Source: Nocardia salmonicida NBRC 13393 (GTDB taxonomy: Bacteria; Actinomycetota; Actinomycetes; Mycobacteriales; Mycobacteriaceae). Taken from it: a DNA stretch of 39,279 nucleotides. The stretch spans positions 1-39,279 of the forward strand of contig NZ_BDBR01000060.1 in NCBI RefSeq assembly GCF_001613085.1, in the 5' to 3' direction. Position 1 is the first letter of the stretch, and each line of letters begins with the position of its first letter. Below the pieces are notes generated by a model that did not search any database, was not told where the DNA came from, and was given only the letters and a program-made list of their open reading frames with translations. A program made the position numbers and the translations under genes. Of this stretch, positions 8,653-17,067 are shown piece by piece.

Positions 8653-9852
8653 ATGAGGATGCCGGCGTTGTTGTCACGGAACACGGAAACGTTGCCCGGT
8701 GTCGCCGGGATCGCCCGGGTGGATCGCGATACCGGACGATTGCTGCGGCGGGTCGGTCCAGGGGACGTGGTCGTCCTCGACGAGACCGATCTGGACCGTC
8801 ACACCGCCGACCGGTTGGTCGAGGCGGGGGTGCTCGCGGTGATCAACACCTCCCCATCGATTTCCGGTCGGTATCCCAATCTGGGGCCAGAAGTATTGGT
8901 GGCCAACGGGATCGTGTTGATGGACACGGTGTCCTCCGACGCGTTCGGCAGAATCAAGGACGGGTCGAAGGTTCGCATCGACGGCGGCATCGTCTACGCC
9001 GACAAGCTCACCAAGAAGGAACCCGAGGTCCTGGTCGAGGGCATCGAATTCGACGAGTCGGCCATCGCCGATCGCATGATCGAGGCGCGCAACGGCCTCG
9101 CCGACCACCTCGACGCGTTCGCGGGCAACACCACCGAATTCGTCCGCACGGAGAGCGCGCTGCTGATCGACGGTGTCGGCGTGCCCGATATCGAGCTGGA
9201 CATGCGCGACCGGCACGTGGTCGTGATCGCCGACGGCTCGGGCCATCTCGCGGAACTGCAGCGACTCAAGCCGTTCATCAAGGAGTACGCGCCGATTCTG
9301 ATCGGGGTCGGCAGCGGCGCGGATACCTTGCGCAAACTCAAGTACACGCCCGACCTGATCGTCGGCGATCCCGACGAGATCAGCACCGAGACCTTGAAAT
9401 CCGGCGCCGAGATGATCCTGCCCGCCGACACCGACGGGCACGCCAAGGGGCTGGAGCGCATCCAGGATCTCGGTATCGGCGCCATCACGTTCCCGTCCTC
9501 GGGTTCGCCCACCGACCTCGCGTTGATGCTGGCCGACCATCACGGCGCGTCGCTGATCGTGCTGGCGGGCGCGCCTGCCTCACTCGAGGATTTCTTCGAC
9601 CGTGGGCGTCGCGACAGCAATCCGGCCACCTTCCTGACCAGGTTGAAGGTCGGTGCGAAGCTGGTCGACGCGAACGCGGTGTCGACGCTGTACCGGCATC
9701 GTTCCGCGGGTGCCGCGGTGGCGTTGGTGGTGCTGGCCGCGCTGGTGGCGATCGTGGTGGTGATCTTGGCCTCGCACAACGGCTCCGAGATGCTGGACTG
9801 GGCCATCGAGTACTGGAACAGCTTCGTTCTGTGGGTGCGTGGTCTGCTGTGA
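8653..9852 (+). CDS. steA: SteA-like cell-division/cell-wall hydrolase control protein (Rv1697 type)
   Basis: 399 residues from ATG 8653. There is no good Shine-Dalgarno at the usual spacing, so the start is the family-typical one rather than an RBS-proven one. The central part resembles a thiamin pyrophosphokinase-like catalytic domain (HVVVIADGSGHLAELQRLK; PDLIVGDPDEIS), and residues about 352-374 form one transmembrane helix (AVALVVLAALVAIVVVILA), followed by a short tail. In Corynebacterium glutamicum SteA and SteB, encoded together, are needed for proper daughter-cell separation. The stop overlaps the steB start (GTGA, 9849-9852), which supports a two-gene unit. An earlier open frame from 8595 is in another register and is not this gene. 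Confidence 0.9.
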   Translation: MRMPALLSRNTETLPGVAGIARVDRDTGRLLRRVGPGDVVVLDETDLDRHTADRLVEAGVLAVINTSPSISGRYPNLGPEVLVANGIVLMDTVSSDAFGRIKDGSKVRIDGGIVYADKLTKKEPEVLVEGIEFDESAIADRMIEARNGLADHLDAFAGNTTEFVRTESALLIDGVGVPDIELDMRDRHVVVIADGSGHLAELQRLKPFIKEYAPILIGVGSGADTLRKLKYTPDLIVGDPDEISTETLKSGAEMILPADTDGHAKGLERIQDLGIGAITFPSSGSPTDLALMLADHHGASLIVLAGAPASLEDFFDRGRRDSNPATFLTRLKVGAKLVDANAVSTLYRHRSAGAAVALVVLAALVAIVVVILASHNGSEMLDWAIEYWNSFVLWVRGLL

Positions 9853-10790
9853 TCTCGCTGCGTCAACACGCCATCTCGATCGCGGCGATCTTCCTCGCAC
9901 TCGCGGTCGGGGTGGTGCTCGGTTCACACACCCTCGCGGGCGGCATGATCTCGGGCTTACGGTCGGACAAGACCGACCTGAACACCCAGGTGGACGAACT
10001 GTCTGCCCAGAACGCGCAACTCACCGCCCGCCTCGATTCCGCCGACCAGTTCATCGCGGGCTCGGCAGCCCGAATCCTGAGCGGCACCCTGGCCGACCGC
10101 ACGGTTGTCGTCCTCACCACCCCCGACGCCGACCCCGGCGACATCGACGGCGTGAGCAAGTCCCTGCAAACAGCAGGCGCCACACTGACCGGCCGCGTAG
10201 CCCTCACCGAGTCCTTCGTCGACGCGGGGGAGGGCGACCGCATGCGCTCCACTCTGACCAACATCGTCCCCGCGGGCGCCCAACTGAACACCGGCGCCGT
10301 GGACCAGGGCAGCCTCGCAGGCGATCTGCTCGGCCTCGCGCTGCTGCAGGACCCCACGACGAACCAGCCCCGCAGCACTCCCCAGGAACTCGCCCTGATC
10401 CTCGAGACCCTCCGCGGCGGCGGCTTCCTCACCTATGGCGACACCCCGACCCGCCCCGCCCAACTTGCCGTCGTCGTCACCGGCAACGGTGTCGAATCCG
10501 ACACCGGCCAGGGCGCGACTATCGCCCGCTTCACCGGCGCCCTCCGCGCCCGAGCCGCGGGCACCGTCCTCGCGGGCCGCGCGGGCGCCGCCGAAGGCAA
10601 CGCCCCGATAGCCACCGTCCGATCCCAAGCCCCCCTGGCCACAACGGTCACCACAGTCGACAACCTCGACCGCGAAACAGGTCGGGTAACAACAGCACTC
10701 GCCCTCACCGAACAACTCACCGGCGGCGCGGGCCGCTACGGAACAGGCACGTCAGCGACCTCCCTGACTCTGGTAGCAATGCCCCGCTGA
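9849..10790 (+). CDS. steB: SteB / MctB-like envelope protein (Rv1698 type)
   Basis: 313 residues from GTG 9849, overlapping the steA stop. The N-terminus VISLRQHAISIAAIFLALAV is the family start and forms a membrane anchor or signal segment (about 8-30). A predicted coiled coil follows (LRSDKTDLNTQVDELSAQNA, about 38-65), then an Ala/Gly/Thr-rich extracytoplasmic region. M. tuberculosis Rv1698 has been called MctB for an effect on copper levels; in C. glutamicum the orthologue SteB acts with SteA in cell separation. The frame is open back to 8595, but that part lies in the wrong register over steA. Which of the two roles applies here cannot be read from sequence. Confidence 0.9.
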   Translation: MISLRQHAISIAAIFLALAVGVVLGSHTLAGGMISGLRSDKTDLNTQVDELSAQNAQLTARLDSADQFIAGSAARILSGTLADRTVVVLTTPDADPGDIDGVSKSLQTAGATLTGRVALTESFVDAGEGDRMRSTLTNIVPAGAQLNTGAVDQGSLAGDLLGLALLQDPTTNQPRSTPQELALILETLRGGGFLTYGDTPTRPAQLAVVVTGNGVESDTGQGATIARFTGALRARAAGTVLAGRAGAAEGNAPIATVRSQAPLATTVTTVDNLDRETGRVTTALALTEQLTGGAGRYGTGTSATSLTLVAMPR

Positions 10791-10969
10791 GTGAGAACCT
10801 CACCACCTCCCCAAGGCGAGTTCCCGCGACTCGCGTACCGACGTAACAACTGATCACGCAAGAACATGGGTAACTCCCCAGGCGCAGCAAGCCCGGCCCC
10901 TGACCAACTGTCAGCGGCCGACGCGACCGTTTACGCACCTCGGTTGCGCTTGAATATCCGGGGAGGCGG

Positions 10970-10975
10970 TACTGT
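10970..10975 (+). promoter_or_regulatory. Candidate -10 box giving a leaderless pyrG mRNA
   Basis: TACTGT fits the TANNNT consensus and ends eight bases before the GTG start at 10984, so transcription would begin at or next to the start codon. A GGGGAG stretch upstream (about 10960-10965) is too far from the GTG to act as a normal RBS. The -35 is weak. Leaderless RTG-started messages are common in Mycobacteriales. The 193-bp gap from 10791 otherwise shows nothing clear. Confidence 0.4.
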
Positions 10976-10983
10976 GGTGGTCC

Positions 10984-12705
10984 GTGGGTCATCAACGGAA
11001 TCAGGCTAAAAGTGCCACCAAGCACATCTTCGTGAGCGGTGGCGTCGCCTCCTCATTGGGTAAGGGTCTCACCGCCTCCAGCCTCGGTCAGCTTCTGACC
11101 GCGCGCGGCATGCGGGTGACGATGCAGAAGCTCGATCCGTATCTCAATGTCGATCCGGGCACCATGAACCCGTTCCAGCACGGCGAGGTGTTCGTCACCG
11201 AGGACGGCGCGGAGACCGACCTGGATGTCGGTCACTACGAGCGCTTCCTCGATCGTGATCTGACGATGGACGCGAACGTGACCACCGGTCAGATCTATTC
11301 GACGGTGATCGCCAAGGAACGTCGCGGTGAGTATCTGGGCGATACGGTGCAGGTCATTCCGCACATCACCGACGAGATCAAGAGCCGCATCCTGGCGATG
11401 CAGGGCCCTGATCTCGAGGGGCATGTGCCGGATGTGGTGATCACCGAGATCGGTGGCACCGTCGGTGACATCGAGTCGCAGCCGTTCCTCGAGGCGGCCC
11501 GCCAGATCCGTCACGATGTGGGTCGCGACAATGTGTTCTTCCTGCATGTGTCGCTGGTGCCGTACCTGGCGCCCTCGGGTGAGCTCAAGACCAAGCCGAC
11601 GCAGCACTCGGTGGCCGCGTTGCGCAATATCGGTATCCAGCCCGACGCGCTGATCCTGCGTTGCGACCGTGAGGTGCCGCAGGGTCTCAAGAACAAGATC
11701 GCGCTGATGTGCGACGTCGATGTGGAGGCGTGCATCTCCACGCCGGACGCGCCGTCGATCTACGACATCCCGAAGGTGCTGCACAGCGAGGGCCTCGATG
11801 CCTATGTGGTGCGCAAGCTCGGGCTGCCGTTCCGCGATGTGGACTGGAAGGTGTGGGGCGATCTGCTCGATCGCGTGCACAGCCCGCGCGAGACCGTCGA
11901 GGTCGCGCTGGTCGGCAAGTACGTCGATCTGCCGGACGCGTACCTGTCGGTGACCGAGGCGCTGCGCGCGGGTGGCTTCGCCCATCGCGCCAAGGTGAAC
12001 ATCCGCTGGGTGCCCTCGGACGAGTGCGAGACCGAGGTCGGCGCCCAGGCGGCGCTGCGTGATGTCGACGCCGTGCTGATCCCCGGTGGGTTCGGCATCC
12101 GTGGCATCGAGGGCAAGGTCGGGGCGATCGGCTACGCCCGCCACCGCGGCATCCCGCTGCTCGGGCTGTGCCTGGGTCTGCAGTGCGTGGTCATCGAGGC
12201 GGCGCGGTCGGTCGGCATCGCCGACGCGAACTCCGCGGAGTTCGAGCCCGACACCGAGAACCCGGTCATCTCGACCATGGCCGATCAGGAAGACGTCGTC
12301 GCCGGTGAAGCCGATCTGGGCGGCACCATGCGCTTGGGCGCCTACCCCGCCACCCTGAAGAAGGGCTCGGTCGTCGCGCAGGCGTACGGCACCGAGAACG
12401 TGTCCGAGCGGCACCGGCACCGGTTCGAGGTGAACAACTCCTACCGCGACGCCATCGCCAAGAGCGGGCTGGTCTTCTCCGGTACTTCCCCCGACGGGCA
12501 CCTGGTCGAGTTCGTCGAATACCCGGCTTCGGTGCATCCGTTCTTCGTCGCCACCCAGGCGCATCCGGAGCTCAAGAGCCGTCCGACCCGGCCGCATCCG
12601 CTGTTCGCGGCGCTGATCAGCGCCGCGTTGAAATACAAACTGGCCGAACGCCTTCCCGTAGACTTTCCGGAGGAAGAGCTCGCGGAGCAGCCCGCGCAAG
12701 CCTAG
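10984..12705 (+). CDS. pyrG: CTP synthase
   Basis: 573 residues from GTG 10984. The enzyme makes CTP from UTP, ATP and glutamine. The synthase (amidoligase) domain opens with KHIFVSGGVASSLGKGLTAS, a P-loop-like element near residues 14-33, and continues with YLNVDPGTMNPFQHGEVFV. The C-terminal class I glutaminase domain starts near 290; the nucleophile Cys lies in LLGLCLGLQC (about residue 396), and the His-Glu pair in ATQAHPELKSRP (about 528-530). The first 10 residues are a poorly conserved tail. The Nudix gene follows after 21 bases and may be co-transcribed. Confidence 0.97.
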   Translation: MGHQRNQAKSATKHIFVSGGVASSLGKGLTASSLGQLLTARGMRVTMQKLDPYLNVDPGTMNPFQHGEVFVTEDGAETDLDVGHYERFLDRDLTMDANVTTGQIYSTVIAKERRGEYLGDTVQVIPHITDEIKSRILAMQGPDLEGHVPDVVITEIGGTVGDIESQPFLEAARQIRHDVGRDNVFFLHVSLVPYLAPSGELKTKPTQHSVAALRNIGIQPDALILRCDREVPQGLKNKIALMCDVDVEACISTPDAPSIYDIPKVLHSEGLDAYVVRKLGLPFRDVDWKVWGDLLDRVHSPRETVEVALVGKYVDLPDAYLSVTEALRAGGFAHRAKVNIRWVPSDECETEVGAQAALRDVDAVLIPGGFGIRGIEGKVGAIGYARHRGIPLLGLCLGLQCVVIEAARSVGIADANSAEFEPDTENPVISTMADQEDVVAGEADLGGTMRLGAYPATLKKGSVVAQAYGTENVSERHRHRFEVNNSYRDAIAKSGLVFSGTSPDGHLVEFVEYPASVHPFFVATQAHPELKSRPTRPHPLFAALISAALKYKLAERLPVDFPEEELAEQPAQA

Positions 12706-12726
12706 GAACATCGGCGATAGGAACGC

Positions 12727-13392
12727 ATGAGCGAGCCCGGTAGTCACGACTTCGAGACGGTGTCGAGCCGGGTGCTCTACAGCGGCGCGATCCTGGCCCT
12801 GCGCCAGGATCTGGTCAGGATGCCGGACGGGCGGGTCGCCGAGCGCGAGGTCATCGAGCACCACGGTGCTGTCGCGGTGCTCGCTCTCGACGACGACGGC
12901 AATGTCGTGCTGATCCGTCAGTATCGGCATCCGATCGGCACCCGGCTGCTGGAACTGCCCGCCGGGCTGCTCGATATCGAGGGTGAGGACCCGCTCACCG
13001 CGGCCAAGCGTGAGCTGGCCGAGGAGACAGGCCTCGCCGCCGCGCAGTGGTCGGTGCTGGTGGATGTGGCGTTGTCGCCGGGCTTCACCGACGAGGCGCT
13101 CCGCGTGTTCTTCGCGACCGGTCTCAGCATCACCGACCGGCCCGATCCCGAACACGAGGAAGCGGATCTGGAACTGGTGCGGATGCCTCTCGACGAGGCG
13201 GTGCGCGCCGCGCTGGCGGGCGAGATCGTGAACGCGACCGCGGTCGCGGGCGTGCTCGCCTACGCGGCGGCTCAGGCGAGCACGGCGCCGCTGCGCGCTC
13301 CCGACGCGCCGTGGCCCGGCCAACCGACGAAGTTCCTGCGACGCAAAGCCGCTGAGGCGCAGTCGGCGTCGGCTCACGGTAACCACGCGTGA
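12727..13392 (+). CDS. Nudix hydrolase, probable ADP-ribose pyrophosphatase (Rv1700 type)
   Basis: 221 residues from ATG 12727, with AGGA six bases upstream. The Nudix box reads AGLLDIEGEDPLTAAKREL followed by AEETGL (about residues 79-103), with the catalytic REL..EE..GL intact and one extra residue between the leading Gly and the first Glu. The family position next to pyrG matches M. tuberculosis Rv1700, an ADP-ribose diphosphatase that yields AMP and ribose 5-phosphate. The acidic stretch DPEHEEADLELV later in the protein fits the loop that holds a catalytic Glu in ADPRases. Substrate remains inferred from family and context. Confidence 0.9.
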   Translation: MSEPGSHDFETVSSRVLYSGAILALRQDLVRMPDGRVAEREVIEHHGAVAVLALDDDGNVVLIRQYRHPIGTRLLELPAGLLDIEGEDPLTAAKRELAEETGLAAAQWSVLVDVALSPGFTDEALRVFFATGLSITDRPDPEHEEADLELVRMPLDEAVRAALAGEIVNATAVAGVLAYAAAQASTAPLRAPDAPWPGQPTKFLRRKAAEAQSASAHGNHA

Positions 13393-13448
13393 CCACAGCA
13401 GCGGCGCACGCCTCGGCAGCCGAACCCGCGTACTAGACGGGCAGGGGC

Positions 13449-14381
13449 GTGCTCGAGCGGGAGATCGACGCCTACCTCGACCACCTCGCGGTCGAGCGCG
13501 GAGCCGCGCGCAACACCCTCGGCGCCTACCGTCGTGATCTGGCCCGCTACCGCAATTTCCTCACCGGACGCGGCGTCGAGAGCTTGAGCGCGGTGGCCCG
13601 AGGCGACGTCGCCGAATTCACCATGGCCTTGCGTTCCGGTGGCGCCGATCATCCTGCCCTGGCAGCCGGTTCGGTGGCCAGGGCATTGATCGCGGTCCGC
13701 GGACTACACCGCTTCGCCGCCGCCGAAGGAATCACCGACACCGATGTGGCGCATGCGGTGAAACCACCCGCGCCCGGGCGCCGGTTGCCCAAAGCGTTGC
13801 CCTACGACCAGGTTCTGCGACTTCTCGAGTCGGCGGGCGGTGAATCCGAGGGCTCCGACGGGGGGCCGCGCGGACTGCGCGACCGGGCCCTGCTGGAATT
13901 GCTCTACTCCACGGGCGCGCGGATCTCGGAAATGGTCGGGCTCGACGTCGACGACATCGACGCCGAGCAACGCTGTGTGGTGCTGCACGGCAAGGGCGGA
14001 AAACAGCGCCTCGTGCCGGTCGGCCGTCCGGCACTGGCTGCCGTCGACGCGTATCTGGTGCGTGGTCGCCCCACCCTCGCCGCCAGTGGAAAAGGTTCCG
14101 GCGGAGCGCTTTTCCTCAACGCTCGCGGCGGCAGACTGTCACGGCAGAGCGCATGGCAGGTATTGCAGACCGCCGCCGAACGGGCCGGGATCGGGGCGAC
14201 GGTCTCACCGCACACCCTGCGTCATTCCTTCGCCACCCACCTGCTCGACGGTGGCGCCGATGTGCGGGTGGTGCAGGAACTGCTCGGCCATGCTTCGGTG
14301 ACCACGACCCAGATCTACACCCTCGTCACGGTGAGCACCCTGCGTGAAGTGTGGGCCACCGCCCATCCCCGCGCCACGTGA
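13449..14381 (+). CDS. xerD: XerD site-specific tyrosine recombinase
   Basis: 310 residues from GTG 13449, preceded by GCAGGGG. The N-terminal core-binding SAM-like domain spans about 1-100 (IDAYLDHLAVERGAARNTLG). The catalytic domain shows Arg in STGARISEMVGLD (about R158), Lys in GKGGKQRLVP, the HxLRH box SPHTLRHSFATHLL, a later His in LLGHASVTTTQIY, and the nucleophile Tyr in that same segment. XerC/XerD resolve chromosome dimers at dif. The place upstream of parA-scpA-scpB is typical of actinobacteria and suits a chromosome-segregation cluster. It is an intact housekeeping recombinase, not an integrase of a mobile element. Confidence 0.94.
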   Translation: MLEREIDAYLDHLAVERGAARNTLGAYRRDLARYRNFLTGRGVESLSAVARGDVAEFTMALRSGGADHPALAAGSVARALIAVRGLHRFAAAEGITDTDVAHAVKPPAPGRRLPKALPYDQVLRLLESAGGESEGSDGGPRGLRDRALLELLYSTGARISEMVGLDVDDIDAEQRCVVLHGKGGKQRLVPVGRPALAAVDAYLVRGRPTLAASGKGSGGALFLNARGGRLSRQSAWQVLQTAAERAGIGATVSPHTLRHSFATHLLDGGADVRVVQELLGHASVTTTQIYTLVTVSTLREVWATAHPRAT

Positions 14382-14572
14382 ACCATCACCTCCGATACGC
14401 GCTGAGCAGGTATCGTGCGAACACGCCCGGCGTTGCCATGCTGTACCTCACCGGTCCGAGCGGTAGCGTCTACCCCAGAGTCAGACCGTACGAAAGCGAG
14501 CCGGTCCCGTATCGGCCTCGCTACCCTCGACAGGGGTTACCGGCAAGGAAAACGTATAAGGAGCAGCGGATC

Positions 14573-15466
14573 GTGACGACAGCGGAAACACCGTGGGACG
14601 GTGGACCGGAAGAGGTCGCCGAGGCCGTCGAGATGGGCCCGACAGGCCGCCCGCTGCGACTGGTACCCGATCCACCCCAGGTCCAGCGACATGGCGACGC
14701 ACTCGTCGTCGCCATGTGCAATCAGAAGGGCGGGGTCGGAAAAACCACCTCGACCATCAATCTCGGTGCGGCACTGGCCGAATACGGCCGCCGGGTGCTG
14801 CTCGTCGACCTCGACCCGCAGGGCGCGCTCTCGGCCGGGCTCGGTGTCGCGCACCACGATCTCGATCTCACCGTGCACGACTTGCTGATCGGCGGCAAGG
14901 CCAAGGTCGACGACGTGCTGCAGACCACCAAGGTCGACGGCATGGACCTGTTGCCGAGCAACATCGACCTATCGGCTGCCGAGATCCAGTTGGTCAACGA
15001 GGTCGGCCGCGAACAGTCGCTCGGCCGTGCCCTGCACAGCGTGCGCGATCGCTACGACTACATCCTCATCGACTGCCAGCCCTCGCTCGGCCTGCTCACG
15101 GTCAACGCCCTGGCCTGCTCCGACGGCGTGATCATTCCGATGGAATGCGAGTACTTCTCGCTGCGCGGCCTCGCCCTGCTCAACGACACCGTCGAGAAGG
15201 TGCGCGACCGCCTCAACCCGCGGCTGAGCCTCTACGGCATCGTGGTCACCATGTTCGATGCGCGCCTGCTGCATTCGCGTCAGGTGATGTCGCGCGTGGT
15301 CGAGGTGTTCGGCGATCTGGTCTACGACACCGCCATCTCGCGTACCGTGCGCTTCCCCGATGCCAGCGTCGCCGGGGAGCCGATCACCACCTGGTCGCCG
15401 AAATCGGGCGGCGCCGAGTCGTATCGAGCGATGGCCCGTGAAGTCATCCACCGGTCTGGCCGGTGA
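14573..15466 (+). CDS. parA: ParA/Soj-like chromosome-partitioning ATPase
   Basis: 297 residues from GTG 14573. The frame is open back to 14351, but AAGGAG at 14558-14563 lies nine bases before this GTG and the upstream part looks non-coding. The deviant Walker A CNQKGGVGKTTS falls at about residues 48-60; VLLVDLDPQGALSAGLG is motif A', and YDYILIDCQPSLGLLTVNAL is Walker B. ParA ATPases form nucleoid-bound dimers that position DNA or protein cargo. No parB lies beside it; this is the orphan parA found with scpA and scpB in actinobacteria (Rv1708 position), so its cargo is uncertain. A TACCCT at 14522-14527 could be its -10 box. The stop overlaps scpA. Confidence 0.92.
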   Translation: MTTAETPWDGGPEEVAEAVEMGPTGRPLRLVPDPPQVQRHGDALVVAMCNQKGGVGKTTSTINLGAALAEYGRRVLLVDLDPQGALSAGLGVAHHDLDLTVHDLLIGGKAKVDDVLQTTKVDGMDLLPSNIDLSAAEIQLVNEVGREQSLGRALHSVRDRYDYILIDCQPSLGLLTVNALACSDGVIIPMECEYFSLRGLALLNDTVEKVRDRLNPRLSLYGIVVTMFDARLLHSRQVMSRVVEVFGDLVYDTAISRTVRFPDASVAGEPITTWSPKSGGAESYRAMAREVIHRSGR

Positions 15467-16347
15467 TCGGAGCTACACCTGCGGTGCAAGCAGTACCCGA
15501 AGACGCGGTGCCGGCCGAGGAGAAAACCGGTTTTCATCTGCGGCTCACTAATTTCGAGGGGCCGTTCGATCTGCTGCTGACGCTGATCAGCTCGCGCAAA
15601 CTCGATGTCACCGAAGTCGCGCTTCATCAGGTCACCGACGAATTCATCGCCTACACCAAGGCATTGACCGCCGAACTGGTCGGCAACACCAAGCTGCGCG
15701 CGGACAAGATTCTCGATCAGACCACCGAATTCCTCGTCGTCGCCGCCACTTTGCTCGACCTCAAGGCGGCGCGGTTGCTGCCCTCGGGCGAGATGACCGA
15801 CGCCGACGACCTGGAACTGCTCGATGCTCGCGACCTGCTGTTCGCGCGACTGCTGCAATACCGCGCGTTCAAGCAGGTGGCCGAGCTGCTCGCCGAGCTG
15901 GAGGCCGCGGCGCTGCGCCGGTATCCGCGCTCGGTGGCGCTCGAGGAACAGTTCGAGGGACTGTTGCCCGAGGTCACTCTCGGCGTGGATATCGCCGCGT
16001 TCGCCGAGATCGCCGCGGCGGCATTTCGGCCACGCCCGATCGCCGAAGTCGGGCTCGGGCATCTGCACATGCACACCATCTCGGTCGCCGAACAGGCCGA
16101 GCTGGTGCTGGCCATCTTGAAGCAACGCGGTCCGGGCGGCTGGACGACCTTCGCCGAATTGGTGGTCGACTGCACAGTCCCGGTGGAAATCGTGGCCAGA
16201 TTTCTGGCGTTGCTCGAGCTGTACCGGGGCAAAACCATCGCGTTCGACCAACCGGATCCGCTCGGGCCCCTCGCGGTGAGCTGGCTCGGTGAGCTGGATC
16301 CCGACGCCGAGGCCGCGGCGTTGACTTTCGAGGAGGACTACGGATGA
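15463..16347 (+). CDS. scpA: ScpA, kleisin subunit of the SMC condensin
   Basis: 294 residues from GTG 15463, which overlaps the ParA stop as GTGA. The in-frame GTG at 15484 is an alternative start seven codons later. Family landmarks are FHLRLTNFEGPFDLLLTLI near the N-terminus, DEFIAYTKAL, LLDLKAARLLP, and a C-terminal winged-helix region (ELVVDCTVPVEIVARFLALLELYRGKTIAF split over two helices) that binds an SMC head. ScpA bridges SMC dimers with ScpB to compact and segregate the chromosome. Its stop overlaps the scpB start (ATGA). Confidence 0.94.
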   Translation: MIGATPAVQAVPEDAVPAEEKTGFHLRLTNFEGPFDLLLTLISSRKLDVTEVALHQVTDEFIAYTKALTAELVGNTKLRADKILDQTTEFLVVAATLLDLKAARLLPSGEMTDADDLELLDARDLLFARLLQYRAFKQVAELLAELEAAALRRYPRSVALEEQFEGLLPEVTLGVDIAAFAEIAAAAFRPRPIAEVGLGHLHMHTISVAEQAELVLAILKQRGPGGWTTFAELVVDCTVPVEIVARFLALLELYRGKTIAFDQPDPLGPLAVSWLGELDPDAEAAALTFEEDYG

Positions 16348-17000
16348 CAGAGGCAGTGGTGGAATTCACCTCTGAGCCACTCGACGACCTCGAAGTGCGC
16401 TCGGCGCTCGAAGCGATGTTGCTCGTCGTCGACGCCCCCGCGCCGACAGAACAGCTGGCAGCGGCCCTGGACGACACCACCGAGCGCGTCGAAACCGTGC
16501 TGCGCGCGATGGCGGCCGAACTGACCGAACGGGGCAGCGGCATCGACCTGCGTTTCGTCGGTGACGGATGGCGCTTCTATACTCGACAGGAGTACGCGCC
16601 CTATGTCGAGCGTGTACTGCTCGATGGGGCCCGGACGAAACTGACCCGGGCCGCCTTGGAAACCTTGGCGGTGGTCGCCTACCGCCAGCCGGTGACTCGC
16701 ATGCGGGTCAGCGCGGTCCGAGGAGTGAACGTCGACGGAGTGATGCGCACGCTGCTGGCCAGAGGCCTGATCGCGGAAGCAGGTCAGGACCCCGAAACCA
16801 ACGGCACGTTGTACCGCACCACCGAGTTGTTCCTCGAACGGATCGGGCTCGCCTCTCTCGGCGACCTGCCACTGCTGGCGCCGCTGCTTCCCGGCGTCGA
16901 TCTGATCGACGAGATCAGCGAGAGCCTGGAAACCGATCCGCGGTTCACCAGGCTGAAGAAACCCGCCGAGTCCGACATGGATCTCGGCACCGACGATTGA
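16344..17000 (+). CDS. scpB: ScpB, winged-helix subunit of the SMC condensin
   Basis: 218 residues from ATG 16344, coupled to scpA by an ATGA overlap. The protein has the two winged-helix domains of the family: RSALEAMLLVVDAPAPTEQL near the start, and TRAALETLAVVAYRQPVTR plus VRGVNVDGVMRTLLARGLI in the middle. ScpB dimers bind ScpA and modulate SMC ATPase. The last 18 codons fall within a 59-bp segment that is repeated directly downstream, so the present stop at 16998 may follow a duplication event. A little shorter than the M. tuberculosis protein (231 residues as I recall). Confidence 0.94.
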   Translation: MTEAVVEFTSEPLDDLEVRSALEAMLLVVDAPAPTEQLAAALDDTTERVETVLRAMAAELTERGSGIDLRFVGDGWRFYTRQEYAPYVERVLLDGARTKLTRAALETLAVVAYRQPVTRMRVSAVRGVNVDGVMRTLLARGLIAEAGQDPETNGTLYRTTELFLERIGLASLGDLPLLAPLLPGVDLIDEISESLETDPRFTRLKKPAESDMDLGTDD

Positions 17001-17062
17001 CAGTCACCAAGCTGAACAAACCCGCCGAGTCCGACAGGGATCCCGGCACTGACGATTGACAG
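16945..17062 (+). repeat. 59-bp tandem duplication of the scpB 3' end
   Basis: 16945-17003 and 17004-17062 are adjacent direct copies identical at 54 of 59 positions. Copy 1 holds the scpB C-terminal codons (KKPAESDMDLGTDD) and stop. Copy 2, shifted in frame, would read NKPAESDRDPGTDD and stop at 17057-17059. Because 59 is not a multiple of three, the second copy is outside the scpB frame. It now forms the leader of the next gene. Confidence 0.9.
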
Positions 17063-17067
17063 GACAG

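Noticed and set aside
8595..9848. Upstream extension of the steB frame across steA
   Set aside because: Basic, Arg-rich nonsense in the wrong register over steA; the family N-terminus begins at GTG 9849.
13449..14381. Tyrosine recombinase taken as an integrase of a genomic island
   Set aside because: It has XerD features and conserved chromosomal synteny with parA-scpA-scpB; no att repeats or tRNA lie nearby.
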